From: Leptodactylus fallax
Lineage: Eukaryota > Chordata > Amphibia > Anura > Leptodactylidae
Length of the DNA: 64,000 bases
NCBI GenBank assembly: GCA_947044405.1
Contig: CAMRHE010000457.1
Coordinates: 1,104,001 to 1,168,000 of the forward strand
Direction of reading: 5' to 3'
Below, piece after piece: positions 52,390 through 64,000 of this stretch; positions within the stretch are counted from its first letter, which is position 1; the number at the start of each line of letters is the position of its first letter. The position numbers and the translations under genes were made by a program. The notes below the pieces were generated by a model. It ran no database searches, had not been told where the DNA came from, and saw nothing but the letters and a program-made list of their open reading frames with translations.

Positions 52390-53720
52390 GGTGACCAGAT
52401 GGAAGGTAACGCTGCAGTTGGGATTGCGGGGTGCAAACAGCGCAGACTTGTCACGGTCTCTGGGCACGAGGGCGCAGCGCTGGTGCTGTCCCACGTTACC
52501 ACCACTGGTACCGGTGATGAGGGGGCTGCACAAATGTTGGTGGTGATTGTTCCCCCGGGGCGCTTCCCCTATACTGTGCCGACTGGTGGTGTTTGGGGCG
52601 CCCTGATGTTGTCGGTGCAGAGTCAGACACAGAAACGGTTGTAAAGTTGAACTTTTACTTCCATGGGTGTGGAAGCACAAATGCTTAAACAGTTTCTTCA
52701 ATACAAAACAACGGGGTACGCCTGGTGACACAGCAAAGTCCTGGGGTGCAGGGTAGACTTGATGAAAGGTGTTCCTAGCCCTTATACTTCAGTGTTACAG
52801 CCCTAAGGTGCGTCTGGGCTCCTATTTGGCTCATAGGAGGATGCCCACCACCATACTAGTACATAATATTCCCCACTCACGTTATGTGGTCCTGATAGCT
52901 CAGAGTTTCGGGGTGCAATAGTCAGGGTGGCAGGATATTCCACAGGTCTGGCCTTGGCCCCTGGATCCTGTGATACTTGCTATGGAGCACGTGTTCCAGA
53001 ATGTTCTCTCCACAGTCTCAGGCTGACAAGATAATGATGCTTGACTTCTTTCAGGGCGATGGCTAGGCAGACAGGGGACAGGATCTTCTGAATAGCTGGA
53101 GTATGTCAGCTCTCCAACCTTCCTGGGCCTGTCTAGGACTTGAGATTCCTGCACTAAACTCACTGCTTTCTTCACAGGACATCACACTTATCTCCTCACC
53201 TCCTCCTCCTAACACTCCACACTTCTAACTCCTCACACGCAGAACCTTCCTGCAGGGGTGTTACCATGGGGACCCAGTGATCAGCTGACTCCTCCCCTTT
53301 TCCCAGGCGATGTCCTCCCATTGGACATTTGGTTACTATTCAATCCTATGGGAGGTGTAATGCATGTGTGAGGCTCACTAGGTGGCGCTGTGTTGTGTGA
53401 GACTCAGGACCCCCTGCTATGTCACACAGGCTATGAAGCAACAGGAAATAATACAATGCACAGAGATCACCCTCAGCCCAGCCATAGCCAGCTCTGGGAT
53501 GCCACACTTGTCTTACCTCTGCTGGGCCTCCTCGCGCTGCGCCGCTATTCCCGCCGGCGACCGCTTCTTCTTCTCTGCGGCTGACGTCGTGCGTTGTGGA
53601 CGTCACCTCTGAGACCTGTGATTGAGCCTCAGCGATTACGTGAGGCACGCCCCACGTGACCGCTGAGGCCAGGCCTCAGCGCCTCAGCAGTGATGCCCGG
53701 AATGCCAGAAGATGACGTCG
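52390..53720. repeat. Unassigned repeat material inside the hAT-like element
   Basis: 53580-53700 carries the 'cctcagcgattacgtgaggc' type wording of the hairpin family. 52640-53340 resembles 17880-18500 and 10700-11200 in style. No supported gene. Confidence 0.4.
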
Positions 53721-53922
53721 GACGCCAAGGACAGGTGAGTAAAAATGTTTGTTATTTTTACTCACCTCGGAAAGGGGCCCTACGGTCCCTTTCTGTTATT
53801 GCTTTGGCCGGGCCTGACTCCGGGATCCGGATTCATCAGGTTCCGGATCCTGGGGGCCCCTTTGGGGACGGGGCCCTGGGCAATTGCCCAGTTTGCCCCC
53901 CCCCCCCCTAACGCCGACCCTG

Positions 53923-54188
53923 GTAGTAGTAGTAGTAGTAGTAGTAGAAGTGGTGGCTGCATAAGTAGTAGTAGAAATAGTGGCTGCATTAGTAGTAGTA
54001 GTATTAGTGGTGGTGGTGGTTGCATTAGTAGTAGTAGTAGTAGTAGTAGTGACTACATTAGTAGTAGTAGTAGTAGTAGTAGTAGTAGAAGTAGTGCCTA
54101 CGTGAGTAATAGAAATAATAGCAGTAGTGGCTGTAGTAGTAGTAGTAATAGTAATAGTGACTGTAGTAGTAGTAGTAGTGTCTGTATT

Positions 54189-54225
<37 letters not shown>

Positions 54226-54351
54226 AAGTAGTAGTAGTAGAAGTGGTGGCTGCATAAGTAGTAGTAGAAATAGTGGCTGCATTAGTAGTAGTAGTATTAG
54301 TGGTGGTGGTGGTTGCATTAGTAGTAGTAGTAGTAGTAGTAGTGACTACAT

Positions 54352-54387
<36 letters not shown>

Positions 54388-54502
54388 AAGTAGTAGTAGA
54401 AGTAGTAGTAGTAGTGCCTATGTGAGTAATAGAAATAATAGCAGTAGTGGCTGTAGTAATAGTAATAGTAATAGTGACTGTAGTAGTAGTAGTGTCTGTA
54501 TT

Positions 54503-54535
<33 letters not shown>

Positions 54536-54877
54536 ATGGTTGCATTAGTAATAGTAGAAGTAGTGCCTGCATTAGCAGTAGTAGTAGTAGTGGCTGAATT
54601 AGTAGTAGTATTATTATTAGTGGCTGTAGTAGTAGCAGTAGTGTTTGCATTAGTAGTAGCAGTAATAGTAATAGTAGTAGTAGAAGTAGTGCCTGCATGA
54701 GTAGTAGTATTAGTAGTAGTAGTGGCTGCTGTAGTAGTATTAGTAGCGGTTGAATTAGTAGTAGTAGTAGTGGCAGTAGTAGTAGTAATAGTTGTGACTT
54801 CATTAGAAGTAGTAGTTTTGCCTGCATTAGTACTAGTAGTGGCTTCATTAGTAGTAGTAGTATTATTATAAGTGGAT

Positions 54878-54913
<36 letters not shown>

Positions 54914-55364
54914 ACTACATTAGTAGTAGTAGTGGCTGCATTAGTAGTAGTAGTAGTAGTAGTAGTAGTAGAATCAGTAGTAGGGGCTGCATAAGTAGTA
55001 GTAGTAGTAGTGGCTGCAGTAGTAATATTGGCTGCAATATTAGTAGTAATAGGAGCTGTAGTTGCTGCATTTGTAGTAGTGGCTGCAGTAGTAGTAATAG
55101 TATTTGCTGCATTAGCAGTAGTAATAGTAGTAGTAGTGGCTGCAGTAGTAGTATTAGTAGCAGTTGAATCAGTAATAGTAGTAGTAGTAGCAGTAGTAGT
55201 AGTAATAGTTGTGACTTCATTAGAAGTAGTAGTTTTGCCTGCATTAGTACTAGTAGTGGCTTCATTAGTAGTAGTAGTATTATTATAAGTGGCTGTAGAA
55301 GTAGTAGAAGTAGTGCCTGCATGAGTAGTAGTGGCTGAATTAGTAGTAGTAGAAGTGATTGCTT

Positions 55365-55397
<33 letters not shown>

Positions 55398-55421
55398 CTG
55401 CAGTAGTAATATTGCCTGCAA

Positions 55422-55460
<39 letters not shown>

Positions 55461-55785
55461 AATTAGTAGTAGGGGCTGCAATAGTAGTAGTAGTAGTAGG
55501 AGCAGTAGTGGCTGCAGTAGTAGTAATAGTAGTGACTGCATTAGTAATAGTATTTGCTGCATTAGTAATAGTATTTGCTGCATTAGTAATAGTAGTGGCT
55601 GCAGTAGTAGTATTAGTAGCGGTTGAATCAGTAATAGTAGTAGTAGTAGCAGTAGTAGTATTAATAGTAGTGGCTTCATTAGAAGTAGTAGTTTTGCCTG
55701 CATTAGTACTAGTAGTGGCTTCATTAGTAGTAGTAGTATTATAAGTGGCTGTAGAAGTAGTGCCTGCATGAGTAGTAGTGGCTGC

Positions 55786-55816
<31 letters not shown>

Positions 55817-55824
55817 TCTGTATT

Positions 55825-55865
<41 letters not shown>

Positions 55866-56239
55866 TGCATTAGTAATAGTAGAAGTAGTGCCTGCATTAG
55901 CAGTAGTAGTAGTAGTGGCTGAATTAGTAGTAGTATTACTATTAGTGGCTGTAGTAGTAGCAGTAGTGTTTGCATTAGTAGTAGCAGTAATAGTAATAGT
56001 AGTAGTAGAAGTAGTGCCTGCATGAGTAGTAGTATTAGTAGTAGTAGTGGCTGCTGTAGTAGTATTAGTAGCGGTTGAATTAGTAGTAGTAGTAGTGGCA
56101 GTAGTAGTAGTAATAGTTGTGACTTCATTAGAAGTAGTAGTTTTGCCTGCATTAGTACTAGTAGTGGCTTCATTAGTAGTAGTAGTAGTAGTATTATAAG
56201 TGGCTGTAGAAGTAGTAGTAGTAGTAGTAGTGACTACAT

Positions 56240-56275
<36 letters not shown>

Positions 56276-56281
56276 CTGCAT

Positions 56282-56316
<35 letters not shown>

Positions 56317-56809
56317 ACTACATTAGTAGTAGTAGTGGCTGTAGTAGTAGTAGTAGTAGTAGAATTAGTAGTAGGGGCTGCATAAGTAGTAGTAGTAGTA
56401 GTGGCTGCAGTAGTAATATTGGCTGCAATATTAGTAGTAGTAGGAGCTGTAGTTGCTGCATTTGTAGTAGTGGCTGCAGTAGTAGTAATAGTATTTGCTG
56501 CATTAGCAGTAGTAATAGTAGTAGTAGTGGCTGCAGTAGTAGTATTAGTAGCAGTTGAATCAGTAATAGTAGTAGTAGTAGTAGCAGTAGTAGTAGTAAT
56601 AGTTGTGACTTCATTAGAAGTAGTAGTTTTGCCTGCATTAGTACTAGTAGTGGCTTCATTAGTAGTAGTAGTATTATTATAAGTGGCTGTAGAAGTAGTA
56701 GAAGTAGTGCCTGCATGAGTAGTAGTGGCTGAATTAGTAGTAGTAGAAATGATTGCTTTAGTAGTAGTAGTAGTAGTAGTAGTGGCTGCAGTAGTAATAT
56801 TGCCTGCAA

Positions 56810-56848
<39 letters not shown>

Positions 56849-57214
56849 AATTAGTAATAGGGGCTGCAATAGTAGTAGTAGTAGGAGGAGCAGTAGTGGC
56901 TGCAGTAGTAGTAATAGTAGTGACTGCATTAGTAATAGTATTTGCTGCATTAGTAGTAGTAGTGGCTGCATTAGCAGTAGTAATAGTAGTAGTAGTGGCT
57001 GCAGTAGTAGTATTAGTAGCAGTTGAATCAGTAATAGTAGTAGTAGCAGTAGTAGTATTAATAGTAGTGGCTTCATTAGAAGTAGTAGTTTTGCCTGCAT
57101 TAGTACTAGTAGTGGCTTCATTAGTAGTAGTAGTATTATAAGTGGCTGTAGAAGTAGTGCCTGCATGAGTAGTAGTGGCTGCAGTAGTAGTAGTAGTAGT
57201 AGTAGTGATTGTTT

Positions 57215-57253
<39 letters not shown>

Positions 57254-57555
57254 AATTAATAGTAGGGGCTGCATAAGTAGTAGTAATATTGGCTGCAATA
57301 GTAGTAGTAGTAGTAGGAGCAGTAGTGGCTGCAGTAGTAGTAATAGTAGTGACTGCATTAGTAATAGTATTTGCTGCATTAGTAGTAGTAATAATAGTAG
57401 TAGTATAGTAGTGGCTGCATTTGTAGTAGTAGTGGCTGCAGTAGTAATAGTACTATTTGCTGCATTAGCAGTAGTAATAGTAGTAGTATAGTAGTGGCTG
57501 TATTAATAGTAGTATATTAGTGGCTGCATTAGTAGTAGTAGTAGTAGTAGTAGTA
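53923..57555. repeat. (TAG)n satellite with higher-order repeats, 3.6 kb
   Basis: Almost all triplets are tag/gta variants, interrupted by fixed words such as 'ttttgcctgcattagtacta', which recur near 54818, 55234, 55690, 56141, 56629 and 57091, giving units of roughly 420-490 bp. A larger unit of about 1.39 kb repeats (55010-55760 against 56400-57160). Long poly-Leu, poly-Val and poly-Ser frames on both strands are by-products. It falls in the proposed first intron of V2R gene 2. Confidence 0.95.
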
Positions 57556-57900
57556 TTATGTCAAAGCATAAAGAACAAATTAGAGGGCCATTCACCAATC
57601 TTCATACACAGGTTTTTTTTAGTCCATGGCAATACATAGAGCAATGAGAGCATGAAGTCACATGAAATGACTGTAGGTCAGGGTCTGCCAAGAATTGATG
57701 CTCTAATTTGTTCTTTGTGTTTTGAACTATTTGGGCAGTATCTGCTGGTGAGTAGAGCACCATGAAGACAGGAGGGCTATCAGAGGGGATTGGGGACAGT
57801 GTGGATTTCTATGGGGAAGTACTACAGTATTAGTATTTGTTATCATTTTTGGTATTACACTAGTCCGGTTGTGTATTTCATATATCTTTATAACACCAGG
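57556..57900. other. Sequence just upstream of the V2R gene 2 coding exon
   Basis: Contains an inverted pair, 'aagaacaaattagag' (57570) and 'ctctaatttgttctt' (57701). Otherwise nothing identified. Confidence 0.5.
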
Positions 57901-58121
57901 CCGGAGATGTTTTTCTACAAGATATTATGGTCACTCATTCAGTATTACCTCGCCATGACCTCCCAACCAAATGGGCACAGCTGTACTCTGGATGCTTCAG
58001 ACGAGATGGGCATAGTGTGGAGCGGAGACATCATGGTGGGAGCAGTATTATGTTTACATGTGAACAAAGTCAATGATAAGATAACATACCAAGAGAAGCC
58101 GGGGCCGGTCATCTGTAAGAG
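57901..58121 (+). CDS. V2R gene 2, first coding exon
   Basis: Acceptor ...ataacaccAG, then GCCGGAG and ATG at 57907. Reads a signal peptide (M-F-F-Y-K-I-L-W-S-L-I-Q-Y-Y-L-A) and the conserved S-C-T-L-D start. Ends in phase 2 at GTACAG. Same phase as gene 1. Confidence 0.9.
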
Positions 58122-61100
58122 GTACAGAATTCCTGTTTTATTCCTGTATTCTGATATATGATGTAGTCATGTATAAGCCTTAGATTTCACCAATAAGATA
58201 TTTATCCTATCTCCTGGCTGATGTAGGAAGCACTGCATCCACTTCAATAGGAAAGGCGCCATACATACAGAGGTGGCTGTGTGTGGTACTGCTAGTACTG
58301 GGAAATAGAGACTTGGGAAGGGTTGTTGCTCTGAATGGTCATGTGAAGATTCAGAGACCACTTACGAACCCAGAAATATGCTAAATACGCTTGATAAAAA
58401 GGAAAAATTAGCTCCAAAATGACCGATTTTCTAATAAATCTAGTGACATTGCCTGGGATTCAAGCCAAAATAGAACATCTCCTCCGAAAGAAAGACCCAC
58501 CAGCAGAAGTTTCAAGGTTATTGCCCCTCATCAGTGCAAAGAAGGATACTGGTTTGACTAGGTGAGAGGTCATAGACGTGGTACTATGTCACCTTAGAGA
58601 GAAATTGTCTTTGCAGGCCCCCTTGTGTTGTGTAGAGTCTTACAGACCATACATGCTTTACTAATGGAAAAGGAATTGAATATGCAAATGAAATGTTACT
58701 AGGTTTCTTAGAAAACCAGGCATTGAGCTATAGGACGGTATTTACCAAAAGATGGCAATAGAACAAGCTTTCCTTTATCATCAAGGAAAACTTATTTACA
58801 TATTCCCAGCTCCATACAGCTGATCAGTCCGGGGGCTGGAGGTCGGCCCCCATTAATCAGGTATTTATGGCCTATCCTGATGATAGCTCATAAAAATTAA
58901 GCCTGGACAACCCCTTCAATCTTAGATCATTGACAGAGGGCTCCCTCACAACATCTAGTGTTCCTTCCCAGGTCTCTTCTGGCCTCTTCTGGCCACCTGT
59001 GTGATACTGAAGGTGGTCACGTGTATTACTTCAACATTATGGTCCTTGTCATCAGAGGCCTCAGCAGTCTCCTGGGGTTCCTGTCATAACCTAAGTTGCC
59101 AGAAGATGCACGACACAGAACATTAGGTGCTGCAAGGGAGCATATAAGGTGGTGTGACTGTTTACTATTTTTACACCCCTGGGGCTCTGATGATTATACT
59201 CTAGGTTCTGAAGAGATTCCAGAAGATAATAATAACACTTCCAGTTCGGACCAAAATTAAACCAGTGGGCAAACCTTGCGAATATTCATGAAACAAATCT
59301 CACAAGGGTCACCTATCTCTGGTGTTTTGTAGTAGTGCAAGGGTGATGTTATCAGCATAAAGAAGGTAATGAAACCCAAATATACTAAATTGTCAAAAAG
59401 TGGCTAGGTAAAGAGAAAGGGGAGAGGACCTAGGACTGAGCCCTGAGGAACTGCAACAGAAAGGGGGAAGAGGAGAAGACGTGGAGTCAGCAAATGACAC
59501 ACTCAATGAGCAGTCAGAGAGGTAGGAAGAAAACCAAGAAAGAGCAGTGTGCTTGAGGCCAATAAATTGTAGACGACTATGGAAGAGTTGGTGGTCTACA
59601 GTGATGAATTCTGAACAGAATGGCTGCCATTACAGAGGAGATCGCTGAAGGCTATAAACCAGACCCTATAAATTTACCTTTGGATCATGACTCCATATTT
59701 ATAATAAGTTGTTCAAGAATTTTTGACCATTTCCATTTCTAATTCTTACAGATATCAACTGGATAAATATCTTCAGTTACAGACCATAAGATACGCAATG
59801 AAGGAAATCCACAATAATCCCAACATTCTCCCCAACATCACTTTGGGTTTCCAGATTTACGATTCTTGTCGGGTTCTTCAGAAGGAACTTGAAGGCACTT
59901 TATGGATGATAACTGGGCAGAATAGAGGTATACCCAACTATCAGTGCCAAAAGAGGAATCGGCTGGCTGTATTCATTGGCTACACTACTTCAACATTCTC
60001 AATACTCATGGCTCATATTCTGAGTGTTATCAGGTATCCACAAGTAGGTTGAGATGAAAAGTTTCTGAGCAATATTATTTATTCATTATATTTTGACCCC
60101 AAAATCATGTTCACAACTGCCAACATAAGAGCAGAATTTACCTTGAATGATGGTGGTTGCAGTGCCTTCAACCTATGAGACTTAATATTATATGTCTGCT
60201 TTTTGAGCTGTATGTTTCACTAGTTGACCAAGGAAAGACCATAAATAAATGACATTTTTGAATAATATTATTGTATTTTTCTCACCATAGATCAGCCATG
60301 TTTCCACCAGCTCCCTTCTAAGCGACAGGATTCAGTTCCCATCCTTTCTTCGTACTGCCCCCAGTGATGCTTTCCAGTCCAAAGGACTAGCCCAACTGTT
60401 GTTACATTTCCGATGGACCTGGGTGGGGATGATCGCTGATTCTAATGATTATGGATACCAGGGCATACAGGGAGTGAGACAAGAATTCATCAAATCTGGA
60501 GCTTGTGTGGAATTCTTAGAGTATGTTCAGAACAATCGTCCAGATCGCAACTTTCCACGGATCATCCAGACCATGAAAAAGTCCACAGCCAAAACTGTCA
60601 TTATCTTTGCCTCTGATGTGGATATCATTCTGATGTTTGAGGAATTTCTACGTCATAATATCACTGGAAAGCTTTGGGTGGCCAGTGAAGGCTGGGCAAC
60701 GTCTAACTCATTGTCTTCCGATAGATATTCTAATCTCCTTGCCGGAACATTGGGCTTTGATTACTCTCGTGAACCCATTCCAGGGTTTCAAGACTATATT
60801 GAGAATTTTAATTACTCAAAGGTGTTAGAAGAGCCCTGGGATGGGATGTTTTGGGAGGGTACAATCGGTTGTGCTTTCCTGGATTTCACCAATGTGACCT
60901 TCAACCGTGAAGGGCCAAACAGAAATTGTACAGTGGATGAAAGATTGCAAAACTTGCAGATAAGCCTGCATAATATCACCAATTTAGGAATGTTGACCAA
61001 CCTTTACAATGCTATATATGTAATTGCTAAAGCTATGCATGACCTGAGTTTATGTAGAGTCGGAGAAGGTCCTTTTCTTAACGGAAGCTGCTCAGATATT

Positions 61101-64000
61101 TTGAACATTAAGCCATGGCAAGTAAGAAATCTGCACTTGAAATAAGAAATTACAGAAATGCCAACAGGTGTGCCCTACCTGTCCTCTTAGCTAGATATGT
61201 CTTTATTAGAGATGAGTGAACCTTGTGAGATTCATTTCACAATTATTGGCTAGGTTTGTCGGCCTGTTTTTGTTTTGTTTTTGTTTGGTCTAAACTGGAA
61301 TTGCTATTTTAGACTCTGGAGTCTCATTAGACCCCAGGGCATAACAAATAGAGGCCCAGTGAAGGTGCAGAAACATAATAAGCACCTTCTCTTACCTCTC
61401 CTTGGCTCCCTCGCAGGAGCCTTCAAGGTCGTCTTCAGTAATCTTCAGGTGTCTTCCAGTCTGCTGGGTGACTTCATTGGCCCTGGGGGATGGCTAAGAG
61501 TTATGATTTGACCTCAGTGGTCATGTGTGGTGTGCCAACATTATGCTGCTTTAACATGACCACTCAGGACTATGGGGTCTGTTATATCACCCAAGAGGCT
61601 GGAAGACATCTGGAGAGGACAGCAAGGGAGACCAGGAGGTAGAGGGAAGGTGAGTATCAGTGTTTATTATGTTTCCATACCTCCTATGAGCCTCCACTTA
61701 TTAAACTCTGTGGGTCATGAACCCCAAAAGTTTTGGGTTCAGTCGAACCTGAAACTTATTGAAAATTCGAATACGGTTTGTTCCAAATTGATTTGCTCAT
61801 CTCTAATTTATCACAACTTAAGCAGTTTTCTAAAAACAATGGGGCAAATTGAAAGGGAAAGGGTAGACCTCATTATGCCCACCTCCTCATAAATCAGGCC
61901 CACCCTGTGCTTTTATGACTTTTCATGCCTCATACATTAAAGAACTGCCGTACAAATGCATTATGAATCTCCCCTACTACTTTAGTTCTGAAATTTCCAC
62001 CTTATGAGAGTGATACCCCACTTTGATTTTCCTGCTGTCAAATGAGGGCTCATTTTTTTGTGGGACAAGTTTTATTTCAATGGCACCATTTTGGAGTGCA
62101 TACAGATGTAGCCTTTTTCAACTGCAACCGAAAAAAGTTGAGCTAAAGAGGACTGCAACTCTTTACGTAAGTCATAAGCCGTCAAGTTAAAAAAAGGCTA
62201 AATCTGCATAAAGCAAACTCTGCTATGCGTTTCCTCACCCACCAAGTGTCATCTATAGTTTTGGTGTCTTCTTATAAAACAGAAATCACTTTCAGCATGC
62301 TTCCACTCAGGCACAGGGTTTGCAGTAGTCATGTAACTAGGAAAAACTGGGCCCCATATCAAGTTTGGACTGTCCCCTCCAGCCCCCACACGGTATAACC
62401 CCCACTTTACCGGCCCATACGCAGTATAACTCCTCATTTACTTTTAGCCACATGGTATAATGCTCCCTTTACTGGTCCTCACAAGATATAAAACCTCCTT
62501 TCCTGGCCCCCCACATGGTAAATGCCCCCCTTATTGACCCCACACATTTTATATTGCCCCCTTTATTGGCCCCATGCAGTATTCTGACTCCTTTACTGGA
62601 CTCCCACACATCAAAGAACTGCCCCCTTATTTACCCCACACATTGTATATTGCCCCCTTTATTGGCCCATGCCCCATGAAATAAGTGCCCCCATATAGTG
62701 ACCATGTGCCACAGATCATGTCCCAATGCTGAACAGAATCAAAAATGTCCTGATGCTGTTCAGCATTGGGAAGCGATGTGTGGTACATGGGTCCCCATGG
62801 AGGCTGAAGGCTAAAGGGGAAGCCAAGGATGCCATGGTCAGGAGAGGGAACGGTAAGTAAATAGCGGCCATTAACTGATGGAGTAATCCAACAGTGGGAA
62901 GAGCCCCATACCAGCACTTATGGCTGGTATGGTGGTAGTTCTGCCCTTGGTCCAAGGATGGCATCTACATCTGCAAACCCTAGCTATGCCCCTGGATTTA
63001 CTCTTTCAGCTTCAGAATGGTATCACTGGTACATGCTATTTTTTTAAAAAAGTATTTGTTGCCTAAATTTGAGCTACTATACATACCCAAGATCTCATGT
63101 CTATTCTTGTACATGTATAACAGGAAAGATAATTTCATCGTATGGTATATAGTTTTTTGTATTTATTTTATAAAATACCTAGAAATCATCCAAATTCTCA
63201 TAATAGGTTCTCCATTACATAAAGAAGGTTCAAGTAACATTAAGCAATGGAAGACATTTATTTTTTGATGAAAACGGAAACTCCCCTCCGATATACGATA
63301 TTGTCAACTGGCAAATTGACCGTGAAGGTTCAATGAAACAAGTCAAAGTGGGGACCATTAACTTCACATTTACTTACAGAGGAAACCTTAATATTAACAC
63401 AAATTCCATCCATTGGCCATTTGGTGATCAAAAGGTAAGAAAATGAAAAAAAAAACTATGTTAGCAATAGTGATTACACTCACAGATGTGACCAAACGTA
63501 TCTGGTCTCCAAATAGGTTAAAGAGGTTTTTTCAGCCTAAAATTATTGATGATCTATCCAAAGAATAGGTCATCAATATCAGATCGGTAAGGGTCTGACA
63601 CCTGGCACCCCATCGATCAGCTTTTTTCAGTAGCTGACGCATAGAGAATGGAGCAGGAAGCAGACAGCTCTGTTCTCCTTGTGTAATGGACAGAAAAATA
63701 CATTATAAGAAAATATTTTGTAAATGTAAAAAAAAAGGATCACACATTTTTTAACTTTTTTTTTCCTTCTAGGTCGGACTAGGAATTGCTTTTATAATGC
63801 ACTGTAATATTGGTATTTTGCAGTATATGATGTTATGGTAACCCACTGGTACCAATAGACGTATGTGAAAAAGTACTTTAAAATAGAATATTTGTCAAAT
63901 TAAGTTTTTTAAAATTTTTGAGATGTGTGAAAGAGATTATAAAATAACTTTACACCTTTAAATAATTTCTAGGTTCCAATCTCTGTATGCAGTGAAAGTT
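57907..64000 (+). CDS. V2R gene 2: vomeronasal type-2 receptor, 3' part beyond the window
   Basis: Exons 57907-58121 (coding part), 59752-60043, 60291-61121, 63207-63434 and 63973 onwards, all open and in phase, run into the right edge 28 bases into the cysteine-rich exon. The second and third V2R exons have exactly the lengths of gene 1 (292 and 831 nt). The domain order is as in gene 1 as far as visible, and the seven-transmembrane exon must lie to the right. The introns between the ligand-binding exons are short except the one carrying repeats at 61200-63000. It is a tandem paralogue of gene 1; which cues either receptor binds cannot be told from sequence. Confidence 0.9.
58380..59330. repeat. 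Intron of V2R gene 2, repeat debris
   Basis: 58790-58915 ends 'ctggacaaccccttcaatc', a worn TTAA-MITE end. 59000-59290 is a worn hairpin-family copy ('attatactctaggttctg'). Confidence 0.45.
59330..59640 (-). pseudogene. LINE reverse-transcriptase remnant
   Basis: On the minus strand 59345-59365 reads L-Y-A-D-N-I-T (worn form of the Y-A-D-D RT motif), with G-L-S-P-R and S-P-L words upstream typical of L2/Rex-like elements. Very degraded. Confidence 0.5.
59752..60043 (+). CDS. V2R gene 2, second V2R exon
   Basis: 292 nt, phase 2 to 0. Reads N-P-N-I-L-P-N-I-T-L-G-F-Q-I-Y-D-S-C and ends R-Y-P-Q at GTAGGT. Confidence 0.93.
60291..61121 (+). CDS. V2R gene 2, third V2R exon (venus flytrap, main part)
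   Basis: 831 nt, open. Reads P-S-D-A-F-Q-S-K-G-L-A-Q, R-W-T-W-V-G-M-I, L-W-V-A-S-E-G-W, and ends L-N-I-K-P-W-Q at GTAAGA. Several N-glycosylation sequons (N-I-T, N-Y-S, N-V-T). Confidence 0.95.
61207..61805. mobile_element. hAT-type element of the TAGAGATGAG family
   Basis: Ends TAGAGATGAGTGAAC and GATTTGCTCATCTCTA; same family as 42728-43339. No clean target duplication visible. Contains the worn hairpin at 61303-61350. Confidence 0.75.
62323..62994. mobile_element. hAT-like element, degraded
   Basis: Ends CAGTAGTCATGTAACTAGG and CCTAGCTATGCCCCTG, inverted with differences. Inner sequence is C-rich 'cccacacggtataa' repeats related to the 50690-52280 minisatellite. Confidence 0.65.
63207..63434 (+). 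CDS. V2R gene 2, fourth V2R exon
   Basis: Acceptor ...ctcataatAG, 228 nt, open. Reads L-F-F-D-E-N-G-N-S-P-P-I-Y-D-I-V-N-W-Q. Five codons longer than in gene 1, mainly around T-F-T-Y-R-G. Confidence 0.92.
63520..63690. repeat. Truncated TTAA-MITE copy
   Basis: 'ataggtcatcaatatcagat' matches the arm of the 42364-43369 element; the right half is missing. Confidence 0.6.
63973..64000 (+). CDS. V2R gene 2, start of the cysteine-rich exon, cut by window end
   Basis: After acceptor ...aatttctAG reads V-P-I-S-V-C-S-E-S, matching the start of the gene 1 linker exon (43659). The rest lies outside. Confidence 0.9.

Larger units (their letters stand above)
49823..53922. mobile_element. hAT-like non-autonomous element, 4.1 kb, inserted in the (TAG)n satellite
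   Basis: The left end CAGGGCCGGTTTTAG and right end CTAACGCCGACCCTG are an imperfect inverted repeat. GTAGTAGT abuts both ends, consistent with an 8-bp duplication, though it cannot be proven inside a microsatellite. Contains a minisatellite (50690-52280), the hairpin at 52282-52335 and an unassigned retroelement-like part (52390-53340). No transposase frame. Confidence 0.78.

Noticed and set aside
53745..57491. Long open frames of poly-Leu, poly-Val or poly-Ser (up to 353 codons) on both strands
   Set aside because: They are translations of the (TAG)n satellite: a triplet repeat is open in several frames by construction.

Overview
The window reads as amphibian, most likely anuran, nuclear DNA. 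Spliced genes have GT-AG introns, two vomeronasal type-2 receptor (V2R) genes lie head to tail, and most of the sequence is interspersed repeats: a vertebrate-type chromovirus, Tc1/mariner and hAT elements, TTAA-flanked palindromic MITEs, L2-like LINE remnants and long satellites. The species cannot be fixed from the sequence alone. No bacterial-style operons, CRISPR arrays, rRNA or tRNA genes were seen. LAYOUT: 1-5231 is a Ty3/gypsy chromovirus with its 5' LTR cut by the window edge, an in-frame gag stop and a broken pol. 5232-13600 holds repeats: a Tc1-type MITE, one copy of a duplicated block, a hAT element carrying a nested palindrome, and LINE remnants. 13645-23225 (minus strand) is a spliced immunoglobulin-superfamily receptor gene with a signal-peptide exon, three Ig exons and a transmembrane exon containing an arginine. 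Two Ig exons have lost frame, so it is probably a decaying copy. 23750-26160 is the second copy of the duplicated block plus LINE debris. 27545-45112 (plus strand) is V2R gene 1, complete and open, with its start codon apparently split off into a small upstream exon. Its long fourth-to-fifth coding exon intron holds a satellite, an L2 LINE and a Tc1 element whose transposase has lost its catalytic glutamate. 46000-49122 holds more Tc1 and MITE copies plus a TATA/5'-exon candidate for V2R gene 2. 49575-57555 is a (TAG)n satellite with internal higher-order repeats, split by a 4.1-kb hAT-like element that itself contains a minisatellite. 57901-64000 is V2R gene 2, open through its fourth coding exon and cut by the window end at the start of the cysteine-rich exon. 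HOW THE PARTS RELATE: the V2Rs are family C GPCRs for peptide or amino-acid cues in vomeronasal neurons. They share exon order and phases and near-identical exon sizes, as expected of tandem duplicates, and each has a TATA-like box and splice donor upstream and a matching acceptor (CAG/GCCGG) at the first coding exon. The Ig receptor is a convergent neighbour on the opposite strand and is not obviously connected functionally. All exon limits are by-eye models from splice consensus, phase and family knowledge. No transcript or database evidence was available.
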